Assembly (NCBI GenBank): GCA_001730015.1
Contig: MDLA01000090.1
Span: 1 to 53,145, forward strand
DNA: 53,145 bases
Reading direction: 5' to 3'
DNA from: Chromatiales bacterium (ex Bugula neritina AB1)
Lineage (GTDB): Bacteria > Pseudomonadota > Gammaproteobacteria > Granulosicoccales > Granulosicoccaceae
Each line of letters begins with the position of its first letter. Positions within the stretch are counted from its first letter, which is position 1. Made by a program: the position numbers and the translations under genes. The notes beneath the pieces are model-generated. The model saw only the letters and a list, made by a program, of their open reading frames with translations. It did no database searches and had not been told where the DNA came from. Of this stretch, positions 45,869 through 53,145 are shown in pieces.

Positions 45869-46909
45869 TTGAAAACAAAGCTTGCGATCATTGGCGATGA
45901 ATTCATGTTGCCTGCGATGTTCGAAAGGGAGATCGTAGCGGCCTGTGGCGAAGTATTCGAGATCCGCAGCATGAGTAACGGCTGGCCGGATACTCCAATG
46001 GAACACGGCTATGCAGTGCCCGGTATGGATGGCTTGAAAGAATACCTGGGGGATGCAGACGAAACCTGTGAATTCATCGCCGACGCAGAAATACTGGTCA
46101 CGCATCTGGCGCCGTTGTCGGCGCAGATGTTCACACGCCTGCCCAATCTGAAAATGGTGGCGGTATCACGTGGTGGTCCGGTAAACATCGATATGCATGC
46201 CGCCCGCAAACACGGCGTACAGGTGGTAAATACGCCGGGCCGCAATGCCAGTGCCGTGGCAGAATTTACCGTAGGTGCAATTCTCGCGCAAACCCGCCGT
46301 ATAACCGCCGGCCACGACAGTCTGCGAGCAAATCAGTGGCGTGGTGATCTATATCGAGCCGACCTGGCCGGGCGTGAACTGAGCGAGATGACCGTTGGCA
46401 TAATCGGCTACGGGCAGATAGGTAGTCTGCTGGTTAAGCTTATGAAGGTTTTCGGCGCCCGTTTACTGGTTGCGGACCCGTACGTACAGCTGTCGCAGGA
46501 CGATATAGAATCCGGTGTAGAAAAAGTGAGCCTGGAGGAACTGCTGGCGCAATCCGATGTGGTCACACTGCATCCGCGGGTCACAGAGGAAACCACTCAC
46601 ATGATCAATAGCGGAACGTTGTCAATGATGCGCTCCGATGCAATACTGATCAACACCGCACGCGGACCATTAGTAGACTACCCGGCACTTCTGAACGCTT
46701 TGAAAACCGGTGTTATAGCAGGCGCAATGCTGGAAACGTTCGATGTAGAACCAGTGCCTGCTGAGTCTGAATTTCTGCAACTGCCCAATGTTACCCTTAC
46801 GCCGCACATTGCCGGTGCCAGTGTTTATACCATTACCAAAGCGGCACAGATGGCCGCAATAGAAATAAAGCGCTATCTCGAGAACCAGCCCCCTATCAAT
46901 GGCTGCTAG
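45869..46909 (+). CDS. D-2-hydroxyacid dehydrogenase-family protein
   Basis: A 346-residue NAD(P)-dependent dehydrogenase of the phosphoglycerate/glyoxylate-reductase superfamily. The Rossmann motif GYGQIG lies at residues 180-185, and the catalytic set is R265 (NTARGPLVD), E294 (FDVEP) and H313 (TPHIAGAS). The start is a TTG 20 bases after the kinase gene. In this operon it may reduce glyoxylate or oxidise a hydroxyacid made from the aldolase product. It overlaps the next gene by 11 bases. Substrate is inferred only. Confidence 0.9.
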   Translation: MKTKLAIIGDEFMLPAMFEREIVAACGEVFEIRSMSNGWPDTPMEHGYAVPGMDGLKEYLGDADETCEFIADAEILVTHLAPLSAQMFTRLPNLKMVAVSRGGPVNIDMHAARKHGVQVVNTPGRNASAVAEFTVGAILAQTRRITAGHDSLRANQWRGDLYRADLAGRELSEMTVGIIGYGQIGSLLVKLMKVFGARLLVADPYVQLSQDDIESGVEKVSLEELLAQSDVVTLHPRVTEETTHMINSGTLSMMRSDAILINTARGPLVDYPALLNALKTGVIAGAMLETFDVEPVPAESEFLQLPNVTLTPHIAGASVYTITKAAQMAAIEIKRYLENQPPINGC

Positions 46910-48470
46910 CATGTCGGCTGAAACGCCAGAGTCACCGGTTGGCCATTCTATACAATCGCCGCTGGATTTATTTGTCATTGGGGGTGGGATCAACGGCGCT
47001 GGTATTGCCAGAGATGCAGCAGGTCGCGGACTTCGCGTCGCTTTATGTGAAAAAGACGATCTGGCTCAGGGAACCAGTTCCCGCTCCGGTAAATTGATCC
47101 ACGGTGGTTTGCGCTACCTCGAATACTATGAATTCAGGCTGGTTCGAGAAGCCTTGATCGAACGCGAAGTGCTGCTGGAATCTGCGCCGCATATTATCTG
47201 GCCAATGCGATTTCTATTGCCGCACAGCCCTGCAGACAGGCCCGCTTGGCTGATCCGCCTGGGTCTGTTTCTATATGATCACCTCGGCGGGCGAAAGCGC
47301 CTGCCCGGCACCCGTGTTGTTAACCTGCAAAGTGGTATTGAAGGCGAACCGCTGCACGATCAATTCATCAAAGGGTTTGAATATTCCGACTGCTGGGTGG
47401 ACGATTCGCGCCTGGTTGTACTGAACGCGCTGGACGCCAGTGAACGTGGTGCGGCGATTATGCCACGCACGGCTTTTGAACACGCGGAACGAGTGAATAA
47501 TTTATGGAAGATCACCGTCGAATGCAAGCATACCGGCCAGCGTGATTTCTATGCGCGGGCGCTGGTCAATGCCGCTGGCCCGTGGGTCAATCATGTTATA
47601 GATAACATTGACGGTTCGTCTTCTACTCGCAGTGTTCGGCTGGTCAAAGGCAGCCACATTGTGGTAAAAAAATTCTGGCAGGGCGAGCACGCCTATTTGC
47701 TGCAAAATGCAGATAAAAGAGTAATATTCGTTAACCCCTACGAACAGCACTATGCGCTGATTGGCACAACTGATATTCCGCATCAGGGAGTGCCGCAGTC
47801 GGCGACGGTAGAGTCTTCAGAAACAGACTACCTGATCAAAACCGTTAATCGGTATTTTCGCAAAACCCTCTCAGCAGACGATATAGTCTATTCCTATACC
47901 GGTGTGCGGCCACTGTATGACGATGATACCGAAAACCCCAGTGCCGTTACCCGCGACTATACATTTGATCTGGATTCTGCAGAAAATCAGGCGCCGTTGC
48001 TTTCGGTATTCGGTGGTAAAATAACGACGTTCAGGAAACTCGCCGAACAGGCAATGGAGCGAATCAGGCCTTATATAGCACATTGTGAAAGCAGCTGGAC
48101 AAGCGGGCAGAAACTGCCGGGCGGTGATTTTCCGGATGCTGATTTTGAGGCCTTTCTACAGTCCGTTACAGCAAAGTATCCGTGGCTTGATTCGCGCACC
48201 GCACGCCACCTGGCGCACGCTTTTGGAACACGTATTCACAGGGTCATAGGCAGCGCCTCGAATACCGACGATCTTGGTAAGCAGTTTTCAGAAATCTTCT
48301 ATGCGCAGGAAGCAGTCTATCTGTTGCAGCACGAGTGGGCTGAAACAGCGGATGACATACTCTTTCGTCGTAGCAAGCATGGTCTTCATATGAGTGATCT
48401 GCAACGACGCAATTTCGAGCGCTGGCTTTCAGGCTATCTGGCCACTGAACAACATGCTCACCCCGGATAA
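46899..48470 (+). CDS. GlpD/EryB-like FAD-dependent polyol-phosphate dehydrogenase
   Basis: A 523-residue flavoprotein of the glycerol-3-phosphate dehydrogenase family. The FAD motif GGGINGAG is at residues 28-35, followed by the family signature SSRSGKLIHGGLRYLEYYEF, GTTDIPHQG and GGKITTFRKLAEQAMERI. EryB, the erythritol-phosphate dehydrogenase, is a close relative. Next to an EryA-like kinase and a SorC regulator it most likely oxidises the phosphorylated polyol at the membrane, passing electrons to quinone. A start four codons later is also possible. Confidence 0.92.
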   Translation: MAASMSAETPESPVGHSIQSPLDLFVIGGGINGAGIARDAAGRGLRVALCEKDDLAQGTSSRSGKLIHGGLRYLEYYEFRLVREALIEREVLLESAPHIIWPMRFLLPHSPADRPAWLIRLGLFLYDHLGGRKRLPGTRVVNLQSGIEGEPLHDQFIKGFEYSDCWVDDSRLVVLNALDASERGAAIMPRTAFEHAERVNNLWKITVECKHTGQRDFYARALVNAAGPWVNHVIDNIDGSSSTRSVRLVKGSHIVVKKFWQGEHAYLLQNADKRVIFVNPYEQHYALIGTTDIPHQGVPQSATVESSETDYLIKTVNRYFRKTLSADDIVYSYTGVRPLYDDDTENPSAVTRDYTFDLDSAENQAPLLSVFGGKITTFRKLAEQAMERIRPYIAHCESSWTSGQKLPGGDFPDADFEAFLQSVTAKYPWLDSRTARHLAHAFGTRIHRVIGSASNTDDLGKQFSEIFYAQEAVYLLQHEWAETADDILFRRSKHGLHMSDLQRRNFERWLSGYLATEQHAHPG

Positions 48471-48488
48471 ATTAAAAGAGAAACCCCT

Positions 48489-49562
48489 ATGATCGCGAGC
48501 GACCGGAACCACCCTGAATTCAAAGCACTGCTGGATTTGTCTGTCAGTGCTGGTTCTGATCCTGCGCTGGTTCAGGCAGCCGGTGGAAATACTTCCATCA
48601 AACTAGGCAAGACTCTATGGATTAAAGCGTCGGGTACCTGGCTCATGAATGCGCTATCAGATGATATTATGGTACCGGTATCACTGGAACCGCTGCTGCA
48701 GGCGCTGAATTCCAATGATCCGGCCGCCGAACGCGCTCAGGAATTTGTAATAGCTGAGCACAATCCCAAAGGCTTGCGGCCATCAATTGAAACCACCGTG
48801 CACGCGGCACTGCCGCAGCGGGTAGTTGTGCATGTTCACTGTATCAACACGATCGCTATTGCCGTCCATGCAAATGCACAACAGATGCTCGCGCCGCTGC
48901 TGGCAGATTTCAACTGGCGCTATGTTCCCTATGTTAAACCGGGTCTGTCACTCTCACGCAGTATTGTGGAGTCATTATCAGACTCGAGTTGCGGTGGCGG
49001 AAGTGGCGCGCCGGATGTGATCATTCTAGGTAACCACGGACTCGTAGTGGCCGCGGAGACTGTCGCCAATGCAGAACAATTACTCGTTCGTGTCAGCCGT
49101 GCACTGCAGCAGCCAGCCCGAAATGCCCCGGCAGCAGATTTGAACGCCCTGCAGCATCTGGCCGCAGAGAGTGACTACTGCCTGCCATCACAAGTGGAGG
49201 CTCATGGTGTAGCCAGTGATGAAGCCAGCCTGTCTATAGCCCGAGGGGGCAGCTTGTATCCCGATCATGTGATATTCCTTGGCGAAGGTTCTGTCATAGC
49301 TTTGCAGGGGGAATCCCCAGACGATGTGACAAACCGCGAACGGGCAAACGGCAAACCGCCGCCGGTATCTATTGTGTTTCCAGGTCTCGGGGTGTTGTTG
49401 CGTAAAGACAGTGGCAATGGTGTAGAAGAACTGGCACGCTGCCTGTCAGATGTCTGTTGTCGAATTCCCGCCGGTGCAGATTTAAACTACCTGAGTCCGG
49501 CTCAGAACCACGAACTGCTGAACTGGGATGCCGAGAAATACCGGCAGTCTCTGAATCATTAA
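48489..49562 (+). CDS. Class II aldolase/adducin-family protein
   Basis: A 357-residue protein with an N-terminal class II aldolase domain. Visible are the phosphate-binding GGNTSIK (32-38), Glu101 in SIETTVHAAL, zinc ligands H115 and H117 in VHVHCIN and a third His183 in GNHGLVV. The C-terminal ~130 residues extend beyond FucA-size aldolases and resemble the second part of the RhaD-type proteins without a dehydrogenase domain. It could split a ketose phosphate into dihydroxyacetone phosphate and an aldehyde. Sits between the dehydrogenase and second kinase genes in one operon. Confidence 0.87.
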   Translation: MIASDRNHPEFKALLDLSVSAGSDPALVQAAGGNTSIKLGKTLWIKASGTWLMNALSDDIMVPVSLEPLLQALNSNDPAAERAQEFVIAEHNPKGLRPSIETTVHAALPQRVVVHVHCINTIAIAVHANAQQMLAPLLADFNWRYVPYVKPGLSLSRSIVESLSDSSCGGGSGAPDVIILGNHGLVVAAETVANAEQLLVRVSRALQQPARNAPAADLNALQHLAAESDYCLPSQVEAHGVASDEASLSIARGGSLYPDHVIFLGEGSVIALQGESPDDVTNRERANGKPPPVSIVFPGLGVLLRKDSGNGVEELARCLSDVCCRIPAGADLNYLSPAQNHELLNWDAEKYRQSLNH

Positions 49563-49597
49563 AACTGCTGAATAGAGAAACACAAGGCTGCTGGAAC

Positions 49598-50860
49598 GTG
49601 AGCAATACAATGCACTATATGGGTATCGATGTAGGTACCTCCGGGGTAAGAGCTCTGGTAATCGATGACGCAGCGAATGTCATCGACTCAAGCCGCTCCG
49701 CAATGGCAGAGCACGGGGAAAACACCCGTGACCCGAATGTCTGGTGGCAAGCAGTGCAGGCAGCCATCAGTCAGCTTGGAAATGTATCCGCAATACAGAG
49801 CATCTCAATAGACGCCACCTCCGGCACAGTTCTGCCGATCACAGCTGACGGCCGTCCGCTTGCAGATGCCTTAATGTATAACGATGCGGTAGAAGATCCG
49901 GAGCTACTCGGCAGAATCGCTGCACTTGCGCCGCTTGATACTGCAGTACATGGTGCTTCTTCAGCACTCGCGCGGGCAATGGTTCTGTTGCAAAACCATT
50001 CACCAGCGCGTGTAGTTCATCAGGCGGACTGGATCGTCGGCCAGTTAACCGGCCGTTACGATATCAGCGATGAAAGCAACACACTGAAAACCGGGTACGA
50101 TCCAATCCAGCGCCGCTGGCCAGAGTGGCTGACCGACAATCTGATCAGCGGCAACAAATTACCCGGGGTAGCCAATGCCGGAGCGATTACCGGTACTGTG
50201 CAGGGCAAAGCAGCAAAGCAATTGAAGCTGCCCGGAAATATAAAAGTAGTCGCTGGCGTGACCGATGGTTGTGCATCGTTTCTGGCAACGGGGGCCAGTA
50301 ATACAGGCGATTGCGTCACTGCTCTGGGTACCACAGTCACAATGAAAATGCTCTGCGACAAGCCGTTGTTTAATGCGCACTACGGAGTCTATAGCCACCG
50401 GATAGGTGATCGATGGCTTGCCGGTGGCGCATCAAATTCAGGGGGTAACGTACTGCTGAACTTTTTTACTGCCGAAGAAATCGCTACTCTCTCAGCCCGT
50501 ATTGATCCGCAAACAGAAGGTGGACTGGGCTATTACCCGCTGCTTAAAGCAGGGGAACGATTTCCCCATAACGATGCCGACTGGCAGCCTCGACTGACAC
50601 CCCGGCCTGAGTCAGATACCGAATTTCTACACGGCATGTTCGAGGGAATAGCTGCCATAGAGGCATTAGGCTACAATCGGCTGGCAGAACTTGGTGCGCC
50701 ACCGCCAGTATCCATGCGCAGTGTTGGTGGAGGAGCTGACAACCCTCAATGGACAGCAATCCGCCAGCGTCATCTCAAAACACCCTTTATCGAGCCATTG
50801 TCTACCGAAGCCGCAATGGGCTCGGCAATAATCGCACGCGATGCCATGCGCTCATTGTGA
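49598..50860 (+). CDS. Second FGGY-family carbohydrate kinase
   Basis: A 420-residue kinase, short for the family, unlike the first one in sequence. Motifs are GIDVGTSGVRALVIDD at the start, ISIDATSGTVLPITADGRPL, a catalytic Asp in VAGVTDGCASFLATGA and GGGADNPQW in the second domain. The pattern resembles ribulokinase/xylulokinase-like kinases acting on ketoses. The frame is open 47 codons upstream but that overlaps the aldolase gene; GTG at 49598 or ATG at 49610 is more likely. A second kinase implies a second phosphorylation or a second entry substrate for the pathway. Confidence 0.87.
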   Translation: MSNTMHYMGIDVGTSGVRALVIDDAANVIDSSRSAMAEHGENTRDPNVWWQAVQAAISQLGNVSAIQSISIDATSGTVLPITADGRPLADALMYNDAVEDPELLGRIAALAPLDTAVHGASSALARAMVLLQNHSPARVVHQADWIVGQLTGRYDISDESNTLKTGYDPIQRRWPEWLTDNLISGNKLPGVANAGAITGTVQGKAAKQLKLPGNIKVVAGVTDGCASFLATGASNTGDCVTALGTTVTMKMLCDKPLFNAHYGVYSHRIGDRWLAGGASNSGGNVLLNFFTAEEIATLSARIDPQTEGGLGYYPLLKAGERFPHNDADWQPRLTPRPESDTEFLHGMFEGIAAIEALGYNRLAELGAPPPVSMRSVGGGADNPQWTAIRQRHLKTPFIEPLSTEAAMGSAIIARDAMRSL

Positions 50861-50871
50861 GCCTCTATAGA

Positions 50872-51732
50872 ATGACTAAACTACTGCAATTGCAGCCGGA
50901 TATTATTGAACGGGTTCAGGAGCTGGTTACTGAATACCGGTATTTCCTGGTCGACCAGTTCGGTGTCTTGCACAATGGTTTTACAGCGTATCCCGGTGCC
51001 GCAGAAGCGCTGCGTCAGTTAAAAGGTATGGGTGCGGTAATCGTTATTATATCTAACTCGGGAAAACGCGCAGATTTAAACAAAACGCGATTGAGCAATC
51101 TGGGGTTTACCCCGGATTGCTACGATGATCTGGTCAGTTCAGGTGAAGTCGCCTGGAACCTTCTGAACAGTGAGTACATAGGTTCACGGCTTACCCGCAG
51201 TGCCCGGTGCTATTTACTGTCTAACAACAATGACCGTTCAGCACTTGAAGGGCTTGATTTAACCGTTGTAGAAAATATAGAGGAAGCAGAGGTAATATTA
51301 CTGTCTGGCCAGCACCTCAATGAAAAAGGACTGGCAGCGCTATGCCAGCGCCTGCAAAGTGCAGTTAAAAGTGGCGTTCCGTGTTTTTGCACAAACCCCG
51401 ATAAAATAGCCTATGCCGAGAGCGGTAAAGTTTTTTCCTCCGGTACCGTAGCGCAGTGGTACGAAGAGCAAGGTGGTGAAGTGATCTGGCTGGGTAAGCC
51501 ATACCCTGAAATCTACCAGTATGTGCTGAAGCAATATAATATCACTGATAAGTCGCAAGTAATCTGCGTTGGCGACAGTATCGAGCACGATATAAAAGGT
51601 GGTGTTATCCAGGGGCTGTCTACTGTTCTGGTGCGTAGCGGTATTCTGGATGATCTCGACGACAATCAAATCACAAATTTATACCAGCGTCATTCAGCCA
51701 CCCCTGATTATGTAATTCCGGAATTTATATAG
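50872..51732 (+). CDS. HAD-superfamily class IIA hydrolase
   Basis: A 286-residue phosphatase-like protein. Motif I is FLVDQFGVLHNG with the nucleophile D28 and Phe at the usual second Asp, which is common in this NagD-related subgroup. Motif II is VIIISNSGKR, and motif III/IV is GKPYPEIY and CVGDSIEHDIKGG. It starts 11 bases after the second kinase gene and ends the operon. It may recycle a dead-end or product phosphate of the pathway. Substrate is not evident. Confidence 0.9.
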   Translation: MTKLLQLQPDIIERVQELVTEYRYFLVDQFGVLHNGFTAYPGAAEALRQLKGMGAVIVIISNSGKRADLNKTRLSNLGFTPDCYDDLVSSGEVAWNLLNSEYIGSRLTRSARCYLLSNNNDRSALEGLDLTVVENIEEAEVILLSGQHLNEKGLAALCQRLQSAVKSGVPCFCTNPDKIAYAESGKVFSSGTVAQWYEEQGGEVIWLGKPYPEIYQYVLKQYNITDKSQVICVGDSIEHDIKGGVIQGLSTVLVRSGILDDLDDNQITNLYQRHSATPDYVIPEFI

Positions 51733-51769
51733 CACATCGCACATATCCGGTGTCACTTTAACACGGTAT

Positions 51770-52579
51770 TTACGGGTTCCGACTGACCGTAACTTTCCGG
51801 TTAGCGCTTTCGATTAACTCACGCAGTGCATCCTGTTCGCGCTGCCGTGTGAGCAGCTCCAGAATGCGCGGCGCAACGTTTTCAAGTGATGGCAGAGGAG
51901 GGGTTGTTCGACTGGTGATGGTAACCAGGTGGCAGCCATCTTCGCTTTCAAACAACTGCGTTTCACCGGGCTGCATCTGGAACATGGGCACTTCAAATCC
52001 CAGTGGACCAGCGTGATTCATGAACGAACCGATTGCCCCGCCATTGACGGCTGAATCGGTATGAATAGAGTGATTTCTAGCGAGTTCGGCAAAGTTACCA
52101 CCGGCATTCACCTGTGCTTGCAGTGCCTCACACTCAGCACGTGTATTAGTCAATATATGGCTCGCATTGACTGTTTCATTGCGTATTGCGCTGGTGTTCT
52201 CGTCGTAAAATGCCGCAACTTCCTGCTCCGTCACTGCCGGTCGGTTGCTGACGTATTTTTCGATTAAATGGTTGGCGACCAGTGCTTTGACCTCATCTCG
52301 AAGCTCAGGCTCTGAAGCAAAGCCGTCATTGAAAACAGACTGAAACAACACTTCTTCCTGGATCAGAGATTCTACAAATTTTTCGACATTGGAGCGTACA
52401 GATACCTGATCACCCAATGGCATTTTTGCTATTTGAGTATTAACGTAGGACTGGGTTATTTCGTGTTCATTGACGGTTGCCAGTACCGGATCTTCAGCCT
52501 GCTGCGCATACACTTGCAGGGGAAGCAATAATACTAAATTAATTGATGCGCTAAACAACAGCTTTTGCAGTGGTTTCAT
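51770..52579 (-). CDS. Periplasmic parvulin-type peptidyl-prolyl isomerase
   Basis: A 269-residue protein with a signal peptide (MKPLQKLL start, cleavage near VYAQ at about 25). An N-terminal SurA/PrsA-like helical chaperone part is followed by a parvulin domain (ASHILTNTRAECEAL, then ELARNHSIHTDSAVNGGAIGSF and GFEVPMFQMQPGE), which folds exported proteins by cis-trans prolyl isomerisation. Its start overlaps the stop of the thioredoxin-like gene by ATGA, so both are co-translated, a sensible pair for envelope protein folding. Confidence 0.88.
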   Translation of the reverse strand: MKPLQKLLFSASINLVLLLPLQVYAQQAEDPVLATVNEHEITQSYVNTQIAKMPLGDQVSVRSNVEKFVESLIQEEVLFQSVFNDGFASEPELRDEVKALVANHLIEKYVSNRPAVTEQEVAAFYDENTSAIRNETVNASHILTNTRAECEALQAQVNAGGNFAELARNHSIHTDSAVNGGAIGSFMNHAGPLGFEVPMFQMQPGETQLFESEDGCHLVTITSRTTPPLPSLENVAPRILELLTRQREQDALRELIESANRKVTVSRNP

Positions 52580-53073
52580 GGCGGGGTGATTAACTCGTCA
52601 AGAACGGAGATTGCTTCTGTGCTTGCCCACTTGCGTTCGCCCTCAGCGCCGGCAATTACCTCGCCTTCGCGGTTGAGTAGAAACGACAGCGGTAAATTCA
52701 CTGCACCGTATTTTCCGGAAACCGATTTGTCAGTATCGAGCAGAACAGGGAAACTGACACCCAGTTTATCTATAAATGGCTGTACGATTGATTGTCCCTC
52801 CTCGTCACTCGATACAGCAACAACCGAAAACCCCTGATCTTTATAACGATTATAGATCTCATCCATAGACGGCATCTCTTCAAGGCAGGGCGGGCACCAG
52901 GTCGCCCAGAAATTCAACAGGACAAATTGCCCCTTGAAATCGGCTAGCTGAAGCGACTCTCCTTCCAGGGAATCCAGGGTGAATTCCGGCGCTGGAAACG
53001 GCGGATCAAATGGCGTTAGCTTGAATCCGTGCAATGCCGGATCATGTGCCCGTGCCGGCAGGTTGAGCAGCAC
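52576..53073 (-). CDS. TlpA-like thioredoxin/redoxin, start uncertain
   Basis: A periplasmic TlpA/ResA-like thioredoxin of at least 165 residues. The redox motif WCPPC lies in LLNFWATWCPPCLEEMPSM, with the DLEGESLQLADFKG-type lead and cis-Pro NLPLSFLLN. A GTG start gives only a short hydrophobic tail (LLNLPARA) instead of a full signal peptide. The same frame continues upstream as LLRRLFFLIF, a good n- and h-region, but has only ATT or CTG as possible starts before a TAG. A purine-rich GAGGAGG lies inside that part. Confidence 0.8.
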   Translation of the reverse strand: MLLNLPARAHDPALHGFKLTPFDPPFPAPEFTLDSLEGESLQLADFKGQFVLLNFWATWCPPCLEEMPSMDEIYNRYKDQGFSVVAVSSDEEGQSIVQPFIDKLGVSFPVLLDTDKSVSGKYGAVNLPLSFLLNREGEVIAGAEGERKWASTEAISVLDELITPP

Positions 53074-53145
53074 AAAAATCAGAAAAAATAGCCTCCTCAG
53101 CAGAATCTATGGGTCGAGGGAGGCTCAGGCAGGTTGCCAAGTGCA

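Overview
The window is a dense, transporter-rich stretch of a chromosome with moderate GC. It probably comes from a heterotrophic, possibly marine, gammaproteobacterium. The grounds are a proteobacterial long-form 2-isopropylmalate synthase preceded by a Leu-rich attenuation leader peptide, a ProQ/FinO-domain protein, lipobox lipoproteins, many Sec- or Tat-exported binding proteins and several catabolic ABC-importer operons. No rRNA, tRNA, transposase, integrase or CRISPR array was recognised. The taxonomic call is inference.

Layout. (1) 182-6365, minus: a complete sugar-type (CUT1) ABC importer followed by a TauD/TfdA-type dioxygenase. (2) 6741-9603: a small lipoprotein with a PrcB-like C-terminal domain, then leuA (minus) with a 16-codon leader peptide rich in Leu codons. 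(3) 9716-12679, minus: a urea-carboxylase-associated (DUF1989) protein and a large Kelch-repeat lipoprotein. (4) 12890-19509, plus: a choline-dehydrogenase-like GMC oxidoreductase, a VUT-family membrane protein, an acidic membrane-anchored protein, a ProQ/FinO-domain protein, a PhzF-family protein and an arginine-deiminase-superfamily hydrolase. (5) 19814-25864, minus: a dipeptide/oligopeptide ABC importer with a fused two-domain ATPase, ending in a class I glutamine amidotransferase. (6) 26105-37267, mainly plus: two 2-oxoglutarate/Fe(II) oxygenases, an AhpD-like protein (minus), a GST, an M29/NicX-like protein, a DUF1185 protein, an LLM flavin oxidoreductase and a complete Liv-type (HAAT) importer. 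(7) 37473-51732, plus: a SorC-family regulator and a long, tightly packed operon with a second CUT1 importer carrying two different ATPases, an erythritol-kinase-like FGGY kinase, a 2-hydroxyacid dehydrogenase, a GlpD/EryB-like flavoprotein, a class II aldolase, a second FGGY kinase and a HAD hydrolase. (8) 51770 to the end, minus: a parvulin-type prolyl isomerase and a TlpA-like thioredoxin.

How the parts may work together. Block 7 reads as a self-contained polyol or sugar pathway: uptake, phosphorylation, FAD-dependent oxidation of a polyol phosphate, retro-aldol cleavage, and reduction or oxidation of a C2-C4 fragment. It lacks the isomerases of the known erythritol pathway, so the route is probably a variant. 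Block 6 looks like uptake plus oxidative breakdown of a small nitrogenous compound. Both are the best candidates for undescribed pathways.

Non-coding structure worth attention: the leuA leader; a 158-bp imperfect palindrome at 39980-40137 with a rearranged relative at 24182-24237; a 10-bp-arm inverted repeat upstream of the SorC gene; four tandem 11-bp repeats at 6607-6650; and hairpins at the binding-protein/permease junction of all four importer operons.
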